DNA from: Winogradskyella costae
GTDB lineage: Bacteria > Bacteroidota > Bacteroidia > Flavobacteriales > Flavobacteriaceae
NCBI RefSeq assembly: GCF_013403865.1
Contig: NZ_JABFDK010000003.1
Coordinates: forward strand, 248,001-312,000
Direction of reading: 5' to 3'
DNA: 64,000 nt
A program made the translations under genes and the position numbers. The notes beneath the pieces were generated by a model. That model was not told where the DNA came from, searched no databases, and was given only the letters and a program-made list of their open reading frames with translations. Of the stretch, positions 47,465 through 55,645 are shown piece after piece; position 1 is the stretch's first letter; the number at the start of each line of letters is the position of its first letter.

Positions 47465-47908
47465 ATGGGAGTAATTAGTAGAGATAAAAAACAGATAAAT
47501 TGTATATATGCGAGCGATTCTGATTTTGGAAAACAACTTGAAGGCTATTTAAAAGCTTCAGGGAAAGACATTTTAATGATTAATATCAACGAAACAATGC
47601 CAACCCCAACCCAGTGGCAAGAATTGTCGACTGATTTAAATATAGGAATCGATAATTTTCTAGATTTTTCAAAAATTAAAAATATAGATAATGATTCTAA
47701 ATTTGACGCCAATGATTATGTCACTATTTTAGAGAATAATCCAAAAGCATTTCAAGGAGCAATCATAATAAATGGTGAAAAGACAACACATATAACCACA
47801 GTAACTGAAGTTCTTAAGTACTTTGACGTAGATAGTGCTGATATTAAACATACATCCCACAGTAAGACTATGGATAATAAAGCTGAGGACAAGGGCAACT
47901 TTATCTAA
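47465..47908 (+). CDS. ArsC/Spx-like thioredoxin-fold protein without the catalytic Cys
   Basis: 147 residues from ATG 47465 (an alternative ATG 12 nt upstream at 47453 gives MGNTMG). The start MGVISRDKKQINCIYASDSDFGKQLEGYL and the C-terminal KAFQGAIIINGEKTTHITTVTEVLKYF (helix-strand, with the PI.. region of arsenate reductases) fit the arsenate-reductase-related family seen in flavobacteria. The place of the catalytic Cys (NPxC in ArsC) reads ASDSDFG here, without Cys, so redox or arsenate reduction is unlikely. It is probably a regulatory or binding relative. Follows hpf by about 15 nt. Confidence 0.65.
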   Translation: MGVISRDKKQINCIYASDSDFGKQLEGYLKASGKDILMININETMPTPTQWQELSTDLNIGIDNFLDFSKIKNIDNDSKFDANDYVTILENNPKAFQGAIIINGEKTTHITTVTEVLKYFDVDSADIKHTSHSKTMDNKAEDKGNFI

Positions 47909-47931
47909 AATAGTTATACTTTTATTCCGTC

Positions 47932-48741
47932 ATGAATAAAAGCACGCTTTTACGTTATAAAGGATATACCAAAACTCCCGAACTCTTTAAGAGTATTGAT
48001 ATACCAGGAATTGATCAAATTAAACTTAGCTCAGAATCTGAGCTTATTAGTGATGAGCTAAAGTTTAAAAATCAGCGCTTAGGTAAACTCGTAGAAGAAT
48101 TTGTTTTTTACCAACTACAACAGCAAGCTTCAGTTAAATGGATTGTTGAAAACATACAAATTCAAAAGGAAAGAAGAACCATTGGAGAATTAGATGCACT
48201 ATACTTTCTAAATGATCACCCTATCCATCTCGAAGTGGTGTATAAGTTTTATTTATACGATACTTTAAAGGACTATGACGAGCCACTCGCCTATTGGATT
48301 GGCCCTAATCGAAATGATTCGCTTTGTTACAAGTTAGAAAAACTACGATATAAACAATTTCCTCTTCTTTTTAAAAGTGAAACAAGTATTCAGCTTAGTG
48401 AACATAACCTTAACACGGCAGAAGTCTCTCAAAAACTTTGCTTTAAAGCGCAACTATTTTTGCCATATCATAAATCTAATATTGCGATAGAACCGCTTAA
48501 CAAGGATTGTATTAAGGGTGTATATCTATCGTTTAGCGCCATTTCAACTTTCAAAGAGCTACATTTTTATATCCCTCAAAAATTAGATTGGTTGGTCAGT
48601 TGCCATAATAATGTTATTTGGCAAGTTTACAAGACAGCTAAACTACTGATTCAAGAAGAGATTGAAGCTAAACGCTCACCATTAGTTTGGCTAAAATATA
48701 GCGAAACCAAATTCGTTAAATGTTTTATAACTTTCTGGTAA
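47932..48741 (+). CDS. DUF1853 family protein (PD-(D/E)XK nuclease-like fold)
   Basis: 269 residues. Contains the DUF1853 motifs: LGKLVEEFVFYQLQ, the core RTIGELDALYFLND and HLEVVYKFYL (Glu, Asp, Glu-x-x-x-Lys, a layout compatible with a PD-(D/E)XK nuclease), YWIGPNRNDSL, LEKLRYKQFPLL and the C-terminal SPLVWLKYSE. Function is unknown for the family; nuclease activity is an inference from the motif arrangement. Separated from the ArsC-like gene by 23 nt and followed by the pseudouridine synthase, whose ATG (48744) comes 2 nt after its stop. Confidence 0.8.
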   Translation: MNKSTLLRYKGYTKTPELFKSIDIPGIDQIKLSSESELISDELKFKNQRLGKLVEEFVFYQLQQQASVKWIVENIQIQKERRTIGELDALYFLNDHPIHLEVVYKFYLYDTLKDYDEPLAYWIGPNRNDSLCYKLEKLRYKQFPLLFKSETSIQLSEHNLNTAEVSQKLCFKAQLFLPYHKSNIAIEPLNKDCIKGVYLSFSAISTFKELHFYIPQKLDWLVSCHNNVIWQVYKTAKLLIQEEIEAKRSPLVWLKYSETKFVKCFITFW

Positions 48742-48743
48742 TA

Positions 48744-49307
48744 ATGAAAGTACAGAACTACTACAAAATATACAAGCCTTACGGATATTTAAGTCAATTT
48801 GTAAATTATCAGAATAAGCGAAAATCTAAAAAGCTTTTAGGTGAATTATTTCATTCTCCAAATGGCGTCATGGCCGTGGGTAGACTAGATGAAAAATCTG
48901 AAGGCTTATTATTATTAACCACAGATGGTAAGTTTAGCAATTATATAACGAGTTCTGAGATTGAAAAAGAATATCATGTTATGGTTGATGGTATTATCAC
49001 CCCTAAAATAATATCAGAATTAAGACATGGTATTGAAATTTCCGTTGAAGGAAAGGCGTATAAAACTAAACCATGTAAAGCTGAAATTCTAACCGATACA
49101 TCACATATTGTAGAACGTTTTGTCCGTGATGAACGTCATGGTGTTACATCATGGGTATCCATTACAATTACAGAAGGAAAATTTAGACAAGTACGAAAAA
49201 TGACAGCAAAAGTAGGTTTGCCCACATTGAGATTAGTACGTGTAAGAATTGGAGACTATAGATTAGGCCTTATGAAACCTGCTGAGGTTTTACCTATTAG
49301 TTATTAG
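48744..49307 (+). CDS. rluE: RsuA/RluE-family pseudouridine synthase
   Basis: 187 residues. The start is set at ATG 48744, just after the stop of DUF1853; a longer frame to 48720 would overlap it. Motif II GRLDEKSEGLLLLTTDG holds the catalytic Asp49, and the family's IYKPYG opening and EKEYHV ... EGKFRQVRKM segments are present. No S4 domain at the N-terminus, as in RluE, which modifies 23S rRNA at U2457 (E. coli numbering). The RNA substrate here is inferred from resemblance. Last gene of the hpf operon. Its 3' end overlaps the convergent exported-protein gene by 11 bp. Confidence 0.82.
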   Translation: MKVQNYYKIYKPYGYLSQFVNYQNKRKSKKLLGELFHSPNGVMAVGRLDEKSEGLLLLTTDGKFSNYITSSEIEKEYHVMVDGIITPKIISELRHGIEISVEGKAYKTKPCKAEILTDTSHIVERFVRDERHGVTSWVSITITEGKFRQVRKMTAKVGLPTLRLVRVRIGDYRLGLMKPAEVLPISY

Positions 49308-50031
49308 AAGCTTCTGCTGTTTCTTGAGGAGTTTTCTCTTTAATTGTAACTTTTTCATTCTGAAAAATAATAGTCGCTTTTACACCTGTCAAAAGGTTCC
49401 ATTCTTTTGAAGAAATCATATTGCCTTTATCATCGTAAACAACAAATTCAGCAGTATTTGGTCCTGATTCACCTTGATTTAGAGCTACAATATCGACGGT
49501 ATTTGTGCCGTCTACTAAGTTGACTTCTACCCTTCTATAACTACTCGTTAACACTAAATTACTTTTTACAACTGCACCATTTATTAAAATCTGAACACGG
49601 TCACCATCAGGATATTGGTGGTCTCTACAAACAATATTTACAAATTTTGTATCTACACGATGTTCTCCAAGAAATTGATCGGACATTGTTCTAATAATAC
49701 CACCCTTAACAGCTTCTTTGGTCCAGCGTTTTTCATAAATTTCACTTGGACTTTTTAAACCATCATCATCATCAGTCATTGAAAATGGTTTTTCGGTTTC
49801 TCTGATCACAAATTTTTCTTCGCCTTTGTTAGCGCTACCACTAGACTTTTCATTTTCTTTCTTTAGAATTGGTGCCACCTTAATTTTAACTAAAGCAGAA
49901 TCCGTTTTCTTCTTAGATTCTTCGGCCGGTATACGAATAGATTTATTCTCTTTGTCCTTAATAACTTGGGCAGAAACCGTGATGCTGCAAAAAATGCAGA
50001 AGATAAATGCTATGAAATTAGTGGTTTTCAC
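49297..50031 (-). CDS. Exported protein of unknown function, GTG start
   Basis: 244 residues. The frame starts at GTG 50031, and the resulting MKTTNFIAFIFCIFCSITVSAQ is a perfect signal peptide, which decides for GTG. A Lys/Glu/Ser-rich linker (about 25-90) precedes a strand-rich domain (about 120-225): VNIVCRDHQYPDGDRVQILING, YRRVEVNLVDGTNTVDIVALN, TAEFVVYDDKGNM. The fold resembles a beta-sandwich ligand or adhesion domain; I do not recognise a named family. A TATCTTTA -7-like element lies upstream (50101-50094). Convergent with rluE (11-bp overlap). Confidence 0.65.
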   Translation of the reverse strand: MKTTNFIAFIFCIFCSITVSAQVIKDKENKSIRIPAEESKKKTDSALVKIKVAPILKKENEKSSGSANKGEEKFVIRETEKPFSMTDDDDGLKSPSEIYEKRWTKEAVKGGIIRTMSDQFLGEHRVDTKFVNIVCRDHQYPDGDRVQILINGAVVKSNLVLTSSYRRVEVNLVDGTNTVDIVALNQGESGPNTAEFVVYDDKGNMISSKEWNLLTGVKATIIFQNEKVTIKEKTPQETAEASNN

Positions 50032-50129
50032 TTTAGTATTTTTATTATTAAATATTCGAGTAGTAAGTTACAATAACCGTACCTGCTTCAAAATAAAGAT
50101 ATAAAAATAGAAATCTTTACAAAAAAAAG

Positions 50130-51644
50130 TTAAAACTTTCCATTAAAACTAATTCTTAACTTTCTATTATACTCTTCAAATAACCAGTCCTTATAGTTTT
50201 GTGTACTATTCATAATACAATAACAGTATTGTTTTATTCTAAAAGCTATTTCATCTTGAAGATCTTTAATTAGCTCTCTTGCGTCATAAACGTCCTCACT
50301 GTTATCAATACAAATTTGAGAATGTTGCGCTATAGAACGCTCTATTACAGTAAATGATTTTTTACCTTCACTAATGACCTCCTTATACTCTGCTTTTACA
50401 TCAAAGTTTAAAGTATACGATTTTTTAAATTTTACTTTTAATGAATCTGGCATGGTGTAAACAAAATCGCGCTCTAATAAATCATCATCTACTATATTTT
50501 CTAAGTAGTAATCTGGGTGTTTAAAAATGTGTTGCCAGTCTACCGGTTGATTCCAAGCTCCGAAACGCGCTTCGTTATTTCCTAAATCTATGACTTGAAA
50601 CGTTTTTCGATCTTTATAAATTCGACTACCTCTACCAATCATTTGAAAATATAAGGTTAAAGAACGTGTGGCTCTATTCAAAATTATAGACTCTACAGAT
50701 GGTTCATCAAAACCTGTAGTTAAAATACTTACCGATGATAGCACGGCATCTGGAGTATGTTTAAACCATTTTAAAATTTCTTTACGGTCTTGCTTAGTCG
50801 TTGTATTATCTAAATGCTGTACATTATAACCTGCCTTTTTAAAGGTATGGTAGACTTCTTTAGAGGTATAAATTCCATTATTAAAAATAAGTGTTTTCTT
50901 TCCTTTTGCTAATTCTTCATAAGCCATTAATAACTTAGACTGCATAAGGCTGTTGGTATATAGGGCTTCGGATGATTTTACCGTATAATCACCATTGACA
51001 CCAATTTTTAAGGATGTTAATCCAACATCGTAATTATGAACATCTGCATTGGCAAGAAATCCATTCTTAATTAATGTAGAAATATCATCACCGACAATTA
51101 ACTTATTATAATTATCTTTCATTGGTAGTTTTATATTACTACTCAATGGGGTTGCAGTTACACCTAAAATAAAGCAATTTTCAAAAAACTTAAATAGCTT
51201 TCTAAATGAATTATAATGGGCTTCATCAATAATTACTAACCCAATATTTTTTAAATCGAAATCCTTGTCTGACAATCGATTATTTAAGGTTTCAACCATC
51301 GCCACAAAACATTGAAAATCGTCTTGATCTGGAAGTGTTTTAACCTTACTATTAATAACTTTATTCTTTACATTAAATCCAGAAAGTACGTTTGAGGTTT
51401 GCTTACAAAGTTCAATTCTGTGTGTAAGAATAACTACTTTCTTTTGGTGTTGCTCTGCATAGCGTCTAACAATTTCAGAAAAAATGACTGTTTTTCCTCC
51501 ACCTGTTGGTAACTGATATAAGAGGTTGAAATCATCAGCTTCATCTCTCATTACATCAAAAATGCGATTAAGGTCTTTGATTTGATAATCATAGAGACTC
51601 TTCTCACTTTTTTTTTGTTGTATAGTTCTGATTTCTGACGACAT
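50130..51644 (-). CDS. SF2 DNA/RNA helicase, RadD/YejH-like
   Basis: 504 residues. Helicase motifs: I LPTGGGKT (45-52), Ia ILTHRIEL, II DEAH in IIDEAHYNSF, III TATP, IV IFNNG, V in ILTTGFDEPSV, VI QMIGRGSR. The order and the DEAH box fit RadD/restriction-type SF2 translocases, which act in double-strand-break repair. No Zn-binding cysteine cluster is evident in the C-terminal 120 residues (unlike RadD), which look unique. Divergent from exbD. A TATTTTTG -7 element is at 51681-51674. Confidence 0.78.
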   Translation of the reverse strand: MSSEIRTIQQKKSEKSLYDYQIKDLNRIFDVMRDEADDFNLLYQLPTGGGKTVIFSEIVRRYAEQHQKKVVILTHRIELCKQTSNVLSGFNVKNKVINSKVKTLPDQDDFQCFVAMVETLNNRLSDKDFDLKNIGLVIIDEAHYNSFRKLFKFFENCFILGVTATPLSSNIKLPMKDNYNKLIVGDDISTLIKNGFLANADVHNYDVGLTSLKIGVNGDYTVKSSEALYTNSLMQSKLLMAYEELAKGKKTLIFNNGIYTSKEVYHTFKKAGYNVQHLDNTTTKQDRKEILKWFKHTPDAVLSSVSILTTGFDEPSVESIILNRATRSLTLYFQMIGRGSRIYKDRKTFQVIDLGNNEARFGAWNQPVDWQHIFKHPDYYLENIVDDDLLERDFVYTMPDSLKVKFKKSYTLNFDVKAEYKEVISEGKKSFTVIERSIAQHSQICIDNSEDVYDARELIKDLQDEIAFRIKQYCYCIMNSTQNYKDWLFEEYNRKLRISFNGKF

Positions 51645-51673
51645 AGATTGAATTTAGCACTTTATTAATTTTG

Positions 51674-51681
51674 CAAAAATA
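51674..51681 (-). promoter_or_regulatory. Promoter -7 element of the SF2 helicase
   Basis: Minus-strand TATTTTTG fits TAnnTTTG, about 30 nt before the start at 51644. Confidence 0.35.
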
Positions 51682-51780
51682 GCACATTGTAAAGGTTTAT
51701 GGAATGAATTTTTGAGAAGATTTAAAAAGAGTGGTACTGTTATTGTGATTAACATAGCATTAACATTTAAATCAATTATT

Positions 51781-52347
51781 ATGAAATCATTTAGAAGACA
51801 TTCTGCATCGGTCAATGCAGGATCCATGGCAGACATTGCCTTTTTATTACTAATTTTCTTTTTAGTAACTACGACTATTTCTGCAGACAAAGGAATTTTG
51901 CGAAAATTACCACCTGTTTGTGATACCGCTGATTGTATTGCTAATATTCCCGAACGAAATTTATTGCGTATTTCAATGAATGAAACTCAAGAAATTATGA
52001 TTGAAGATGCTGTTGTGGAATTAGCTGATGTTCAAAAAATAGTAGAAACTTTTATTGATAATAATGGAGCTGGAAGTTGCAATTTTTGCACAGGTAACCA
52101 ATCAAAGGAATCCTCAGATCACCCGAAGGTTGCTGTAATATCTTTACAACATGTAGCGTTAACAAAATATAGTAATTTTATTTCCGTGCAAGATGAAATT
52201 ACGAAAGCTTATTATAATTTAAGAGCACGTTATGCCAAAGAAATTTATAATAAAACCCCAGATAGGTTAAGCAAGGAAGAATTAGTGAATGTACAAAAAG
52301 CCTACCCTTTTATAGTCTCTGAAATTTTGTTAAAACAAACTAATTAG
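51781..52347 (+). CDS. exbD: ExbD/TolR-family biopolymer transport protein (orphan)
   Basis: 188 residues from ATG 51781 (the frame is open further upstream but lacks a better start). A short basic N-terminus, then one transmembrane helix with the essential Asp18 (MADIAFLLLIFFLVTTT), and a periplasmic domain. An insertion with GSCNFCTGNQ interrupts the usual fold, as in several Bacteroidota ExbD proteins that are longer than the 140-residue E. coli protein. Works with ExbB and TonB to power outer-membrane import. No exbB or tonB gene lies nearby, so its partners are elsewhere. Convergent, by 8 bp overlap, with the 3D-domain lipoprotein gene. Confidence 0.8.
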   Translation: MKSFRRHSASVNAGSMADIAFLLLIFFLVTTTISADKGILRKLPPVCDTADCIANIPERNLLRISMNETQEIMIEDAVVELADVQKIVETFIDNNGAGSCNFCTGNQSKESSDHPKVAVISLQHVALTKYSNFISVQDEITKAYYNLRARYAKEIYNKTPDRLSKEELVNVQKAYPFIVSEILLKQTN

Positions 52348-52753
52348 AAATTGAATCTTTAGCGAGAATGCAGTATTCAATAGTTAGTTTTTTTTTGCCC
52401 CATTTCTTAGCTTTTTTTACATCATTACCCATATAAATATCGATACGATTTTTATAACGACGATTCATTTTGTCTTTTACCATATATAAACTGTCAAAAC
52501 CTTCAATTTTAACTTCAGTATTATGAACTAAGCCTGAGTCTATTAAATCACGTGATACAGCAATGTATCGCAATCCCGGTTTTAAACTATCTCCAAAAGC
52601 TGTAATATTTGGATTAGAACTTGTTTGGTAGGCTAATGAGTTATAAGCTGTAGCAATTACCTTCAATGTGTTTTTATGACATGTAGAATCTGTATCAGGC
52701 TTGCAATTAAGTAAGCTAAAACAGATTATAATACAGTATAACTTAGTTTTCAT
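52340..52753 (-). CDS. 3D-domain lipoprotein (RlpA/MltA-like fold)
   Basis: 137 residues. Lipoprotein signal with a lipobox ending LLNC (Cys17). The core is a 3D domain, named for its three conserved Asp: ATAYNS, ITAFGDSLKPGLRYIAVSRDLI, YMVKDKMNRRYKNRIDIYMGND and the terminal WGKKKLTIEY. This double-psi beta-barrel occurs at the C-terminus of lytic transglycosylase MltA and in spore and cell-wall proteins. It may bind or cut peptidoglycan, but no catalytic domain is attached. Confidence 0.8.
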   Translation of the reverse strand: MKTKLYCIIICFSLLNCKPDTDSTCHKNTLKVIATAYNSLAYQTSSNPNITAFGDSLKPGLRYIAVSRDLIDSGLVHNTEVKIEGFDSLYMVKDKMNRRYKNRIDIYMGNDVKKAKKWGKKKLTIEYCILAKDSISN

Positions 52754-52874
52754 GATTATAAATATACATCTTAAATAACAAATTTTGTTTAAAATGAATT
52801 ATGTTATGCATAGTACTGTAACAAATTGAGAATTTTGTCGTCTATTAAGTATAACCAATAAAAACACATTTATC

Positions 52875-52961
52875 ATGAGAACTTTAAACAACAATCAACT
52901 ATCTAGTACTTCTGTAGAAACTAAAAGCTTTGCTTGGAATCTAAAGAGACGTTATAGATAA
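52875..52961 (+). CDS. Candidate 28-residue peptide
   Basis: ATG at 52875 and stop at 52959-52961. The product starts MRTLNNNQLSSTSVETKSF and ends LKRRYR. No domain is recognised. The A-rich leader, a defined terminator downstream and a second small frame with the same MR(T/V)L opening make it worth testing. Chance ORFs of this size are common, so confidence is low. Confidence 0.3.
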   Translation: MRTLNNNQLSSTSVETKSFAWNLKRRYR

Positions 52962-52975
52962 TACTTAAAATTTCA

Positions 52976-52999
52976 TCAATCAATCAATCAATCAATCAA
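52976..52999. repeat. (TCAA)6 microsatellite
   Basis: Six perfect TCAA units, followed by TCAT and another TCAA, lie between two tiny ORFs and end 9 nt before the second ATG. Slippage here would change the spacing or leader of the second frame. Confidence 0.8.
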
Positions 53000-53008
53000 T
53001 CATTCAAT

Positions 53009-53080
53009 ATGAGAGTTTTATCAAAAATAGTGAATACATCTAATAGTTTAGATGAAGACCTAAACACCATCAAAGCTTAA
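53009..53080 (+). CDS. Candidate 23-residue peptide
   Basis: ATG at 53009, stop at 53078-53080; product MRVLSKIVNTSNSLDEDLNT followed by IKA. No family recognised. It starts immediately after the TCAA repeat and ends 28 nt before the terminator, a leader-peptide-like arrangement. Low confidence. Confidence 0.25.
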   Translation: MRVLSKIVNTSNSLDEDLNTIKA

Positions 53081-53108
53081 GTTTTAATTCATCCAATTTT
53101 ATTTTAAA

Positions 53109-53146
53109 AAAAAAGTCAGTTTCCTTTTAAAGAAACTGACTTTTTT
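53109..53146. terminator. Strong bidirectional terminator
   Basis: AAAAAAGTCAGTTTC (53109-53123), loop CTTTTAAA, GAAACTGACTTTTTT (53132-53146); 15-bp stem. It serves the small unit (+) and the protease gene (-), which ends at 53164. Confidence 0.85.
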
Positions 53147-53163
53147 ATGAAAAATTATCAACT

Positions 53164-55482
53164 TTATTTTTTAATAATCTTTTTGGTTATTGTATTTGTG
53201 CTCGTAGAAAGTTTTACAAAATATAATCCTGTCTCATACTGTGACATATTCATATTGTAGGTGCTATTAGGCTCTAAACTCCCTTCGCTAATTTTCTGTC
53301 CTAAGGTATTATAAATTTGATAATCTACGGTTTCATTAACATGCGTTAATTCAATATTTAAATTATCTTTAACAGGATTAGGATATATGTTAATAACGGT
53401 TTCTAAAGTAAATTCATTAACACTTAATGGATTTTGCACATTAAATGTTATAGATTCTTCTGAAGTAAATTCACTTCCAACAATTATCTCATTCCCATTT
53501 TCATCAGATAAGCTATAGTTACCCGAACCTGTAAAATTACTACAACAAATACCATCTCCGTAGGAATCAAATATTGTAAAAGTATAACACTCATTAAAAT
53601 TTGGAATAGTTATAGTTTCTTGGTAAGATGTTGCAGCGCCATAAGTACCACCAGATCTACTATCCACTACTGTACCAGAACTGTTCACTAGGCTCCATGA
53701 AGTTTCTTGACCGAAATTATCCGTTAAAAGGTCAAAAACAACAGTTGAGGTTGCAAAAGCTGGTGAAACATTAAAGTTGAGAGCAAAATCATTATTTGAT
53801 GGATTTTCATCTGTAATTCCGTTAGGATTAGAAACATTTATACTAAATGAATGACTTCCAGATCCTAAATTAGAGTATGTTGGTGTATCAATTACAATAC
53901 TTCCACCAGCAAATAAATTTCCTGTCCAATTTAGTACAGTGCTTGTTTCAGAATCTAAAGAATAGGTTACAGTTGCAGAAGTCAGAGCTAAAACGCCTGA
54001 GTTTATTAGTGTGACTTGCGGTGTAAAATCTTCTCCACAAAGCTCTGCTGCATTACCAGCCCCGGCACTTGCTCTTGCATCAATATCATAAGTTTGTAAA
54101 GCAGGATATTGATCCAATACTTCAACACCAGAATTAGAAGGATCTAACCAATCACTAAGACGTGTTGAAGACGTACTACCAAAATCCCAAGCGACACCAA
54201 ATCGTCCATAAATATCAAAACCGCCGTTATCATTAGTGCCAGAACATGCTGCATTACCCCCAGAAAGCATACCTATTAAATGACCTGTTTCATTAAACAA
54301 ACCAGATCCAGATGATCCACCTTCAGTTACACCTAATTCCCAATCATTAATACGCCACATTTGCGCTGCAGAATTTCCATTAAATGTTGTTGTGGTTCTT
54401 ACTGCACCTTCATCATTTCTAGAGACCTTCTGAATATCTCCACTTGGATGGTGAAATCCAAAACTTACAGCAGGTACTTGGGTTGTTGACCTATTCCATC
54501 CAGCCCAAACTAGATCATAATTGTTTTCAAAGAAACTTGTATCATTAATTTCCACTAACTCCATATCCGACTGCGAACTACTTGCTCTAAGCGTAGCACC
54601 ACTAACCGTTTGGTTAAATGAGCCATTAGTGCTATTTGTAGTTGTACCACAAGATGGATTTGGACTTCTCCAATTAAATCTAAAGGACCATGTGCCTTCG
54701 CCACCACCACAATGATTAGCTGTCATGATATATGGTGTTCCATCATTATTAGTATTATTGATTAAGGTCCCAGAACACCAGTCCGAACCATTTCTTAAAA
54801 TTAATGCTCCTGAAGTTTTTATACTTTCTTTTACTGCATTTAAACCATAAGGGTCACTTGCAGGCGTAATATCGCAATCGACATCAAAATTACAGTTTCC
54901 AGAATCTCCCAATGATTTTTCATACGTTTGAGCTGTACGGTACCCATGAACAACTGAGCCTACTATAATTTTAGCTTCCCCAACTACATTTGCAGGTTGA
55001 TAATATTCTATATATGCAGAATTACCTTCAACTAACCACGTTCCCAAAACTTCTTCAGTATTATTATTGTGGTGCGTAAAAGGTCTCAATAAGTCTGTTT
55101 TTTCTTTATTATAAACATAAAGTTTTGCTCCTTCTGGAATTTTAAAGACGTCAAACATAAAGTTTAATGAATAAGCTCCTCTAGAGGTATATGCCATTCT
55201 CCAAATACGGTCTCCGTTTTCTAATGTAGTCCACTCCCCTACATCATTAAAGTTATGATCAACATAGATATCATGTCCAAATCTCCATGGCTTAGATTTG
55301 TTTTGATCATTAATTAGATCTTCTTCTTGCAATTTTTTTAAATCGAAAGAAGGAAGTTTAAAAGCGGTCAAATCAGATAATGATTTTTGGCCCCAACTTG
55401 GTGGTTTAATGTCCTCTGGTATTTGCTGCGCAAAAGAAAATAAGCAAGCAAATAAGAATACGAATAGTAATTTTAGTCTCAT
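53164..55482 (-). CDS. Secreted trypsin-like (lysyl endopeptidase-type) serine protease, T9SS type A substrate
   Basis: 772 residues. Signal peptide (1-19), an N-terminal pro-region, then a chymotrypsin-fold protease: catalytic His257 in TANHCGG, Asp306 in SDMELV, Ser391 in GGSSGSG, with cysteines near the active site. This layout resembles Achromobacter lyticus protease I and the lysyl endopeptidases of Bacteroidota. It is followed by a CARDB-like/P-domain region (about 470-690) and, at the C-terminus, a type A sorting domain (VINIYPNPVKDNLNIEL ... IYNTLGQKISEGSL ... GLYFVKLSTSTNTITKKIIKK). Secreted by the T9SS and anchored or released. Transcribed alone; terminator at 53109-53146. Confidence 0.87.
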   Translation of the reverse strand: MRLKLLFVFLFACLFSFAQQIPEDIKPPSWGQKSLSDLTAFKLPSFDLKKLQEEDLINDQNKSKPWRFGHDIYVDHNFNDVGEWTTLENGDRIWRMAYTSRGAYSLNFMFDVFKIPEGAKLYVYNKEKTDLLRPFTHHNNNTEEVLGTWLVEGNSAYIEYYQPANVVGEAKIIVGSVVHGYRTAQTYEKSLGDSGNCNFDVDCDITPASDPYGLNAVKESIKTSGALILRNGSDWCSGTLINNTNNDGTPYIMTANHCGGGEGTWSFRFNWRSPNPSCGTTTNSTNGSFNQTVSGATLRASSSQSDMELVEINDTSFFENNYDLVWAGWNRSTTQVPAVSFGFHHPSGDIQKVSRNDEGAVRTTTTFNGNSAAQMWRINDWELGVTEGGSSGSGLFNETGHLIGMLSGGNAACSGTNDNGGFDIYGRFGVAWDFGSTSSTRLSDWLDPSNSGVEVLDQYPALQTYDIDARASAGAGNAAELCGEDFTPQVTLINSGVLALTSATVTYSLDSETSTVLNWTGNLFAGGSIVIDTPTYSNLGSGSHSFSINVSNPNGITDENPSNNDFALNFNVSPAFATSTVVFDLLTDNFGQETSWSLVNSSGTVVDSRSGGTYGAATSYQETITIPNFNECYTFTIFDSYGDGICCSNFTGSGNYSLSDENGNEIIVGSEFTSEESITFNVQNPLSVNEFTLETVINIYPNPVKDNLNIELTHVNETVDYQIYNTLGQKISEGSLEPNSTYNMNMSQYETGLYFVKLSTSTNTITKKIIKK

Positions 55483-55645
55483 AAATGTATTTTTTTAGAA
55501 GCATAAAAGTAAGTATTTAATACCTTTTTAAAACCTATTTCACTTGTTTGGTATAAAAATTAACATATTTCGAACGCAACCCTCACGATTAGAATGTTTG
55601 TTTTTGATTCAATTTCTAATTATTTTTAGAGAAATAAAACCAACC

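Larger units (their letters stand above)
52754..53163. other. 410-bp intergenic unit with two tiny ORFs, TCAA repeat and terminator
   Basis: Contains two short plus-strand frames (52875-52961 and 53009-53080), a TCAA microsatellite between them (52976-52999) and a strong terminator (53109-53146). Together they look like a small transcription unit. No match to a known leader or RNA is recognised. Confidence 0.5.
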
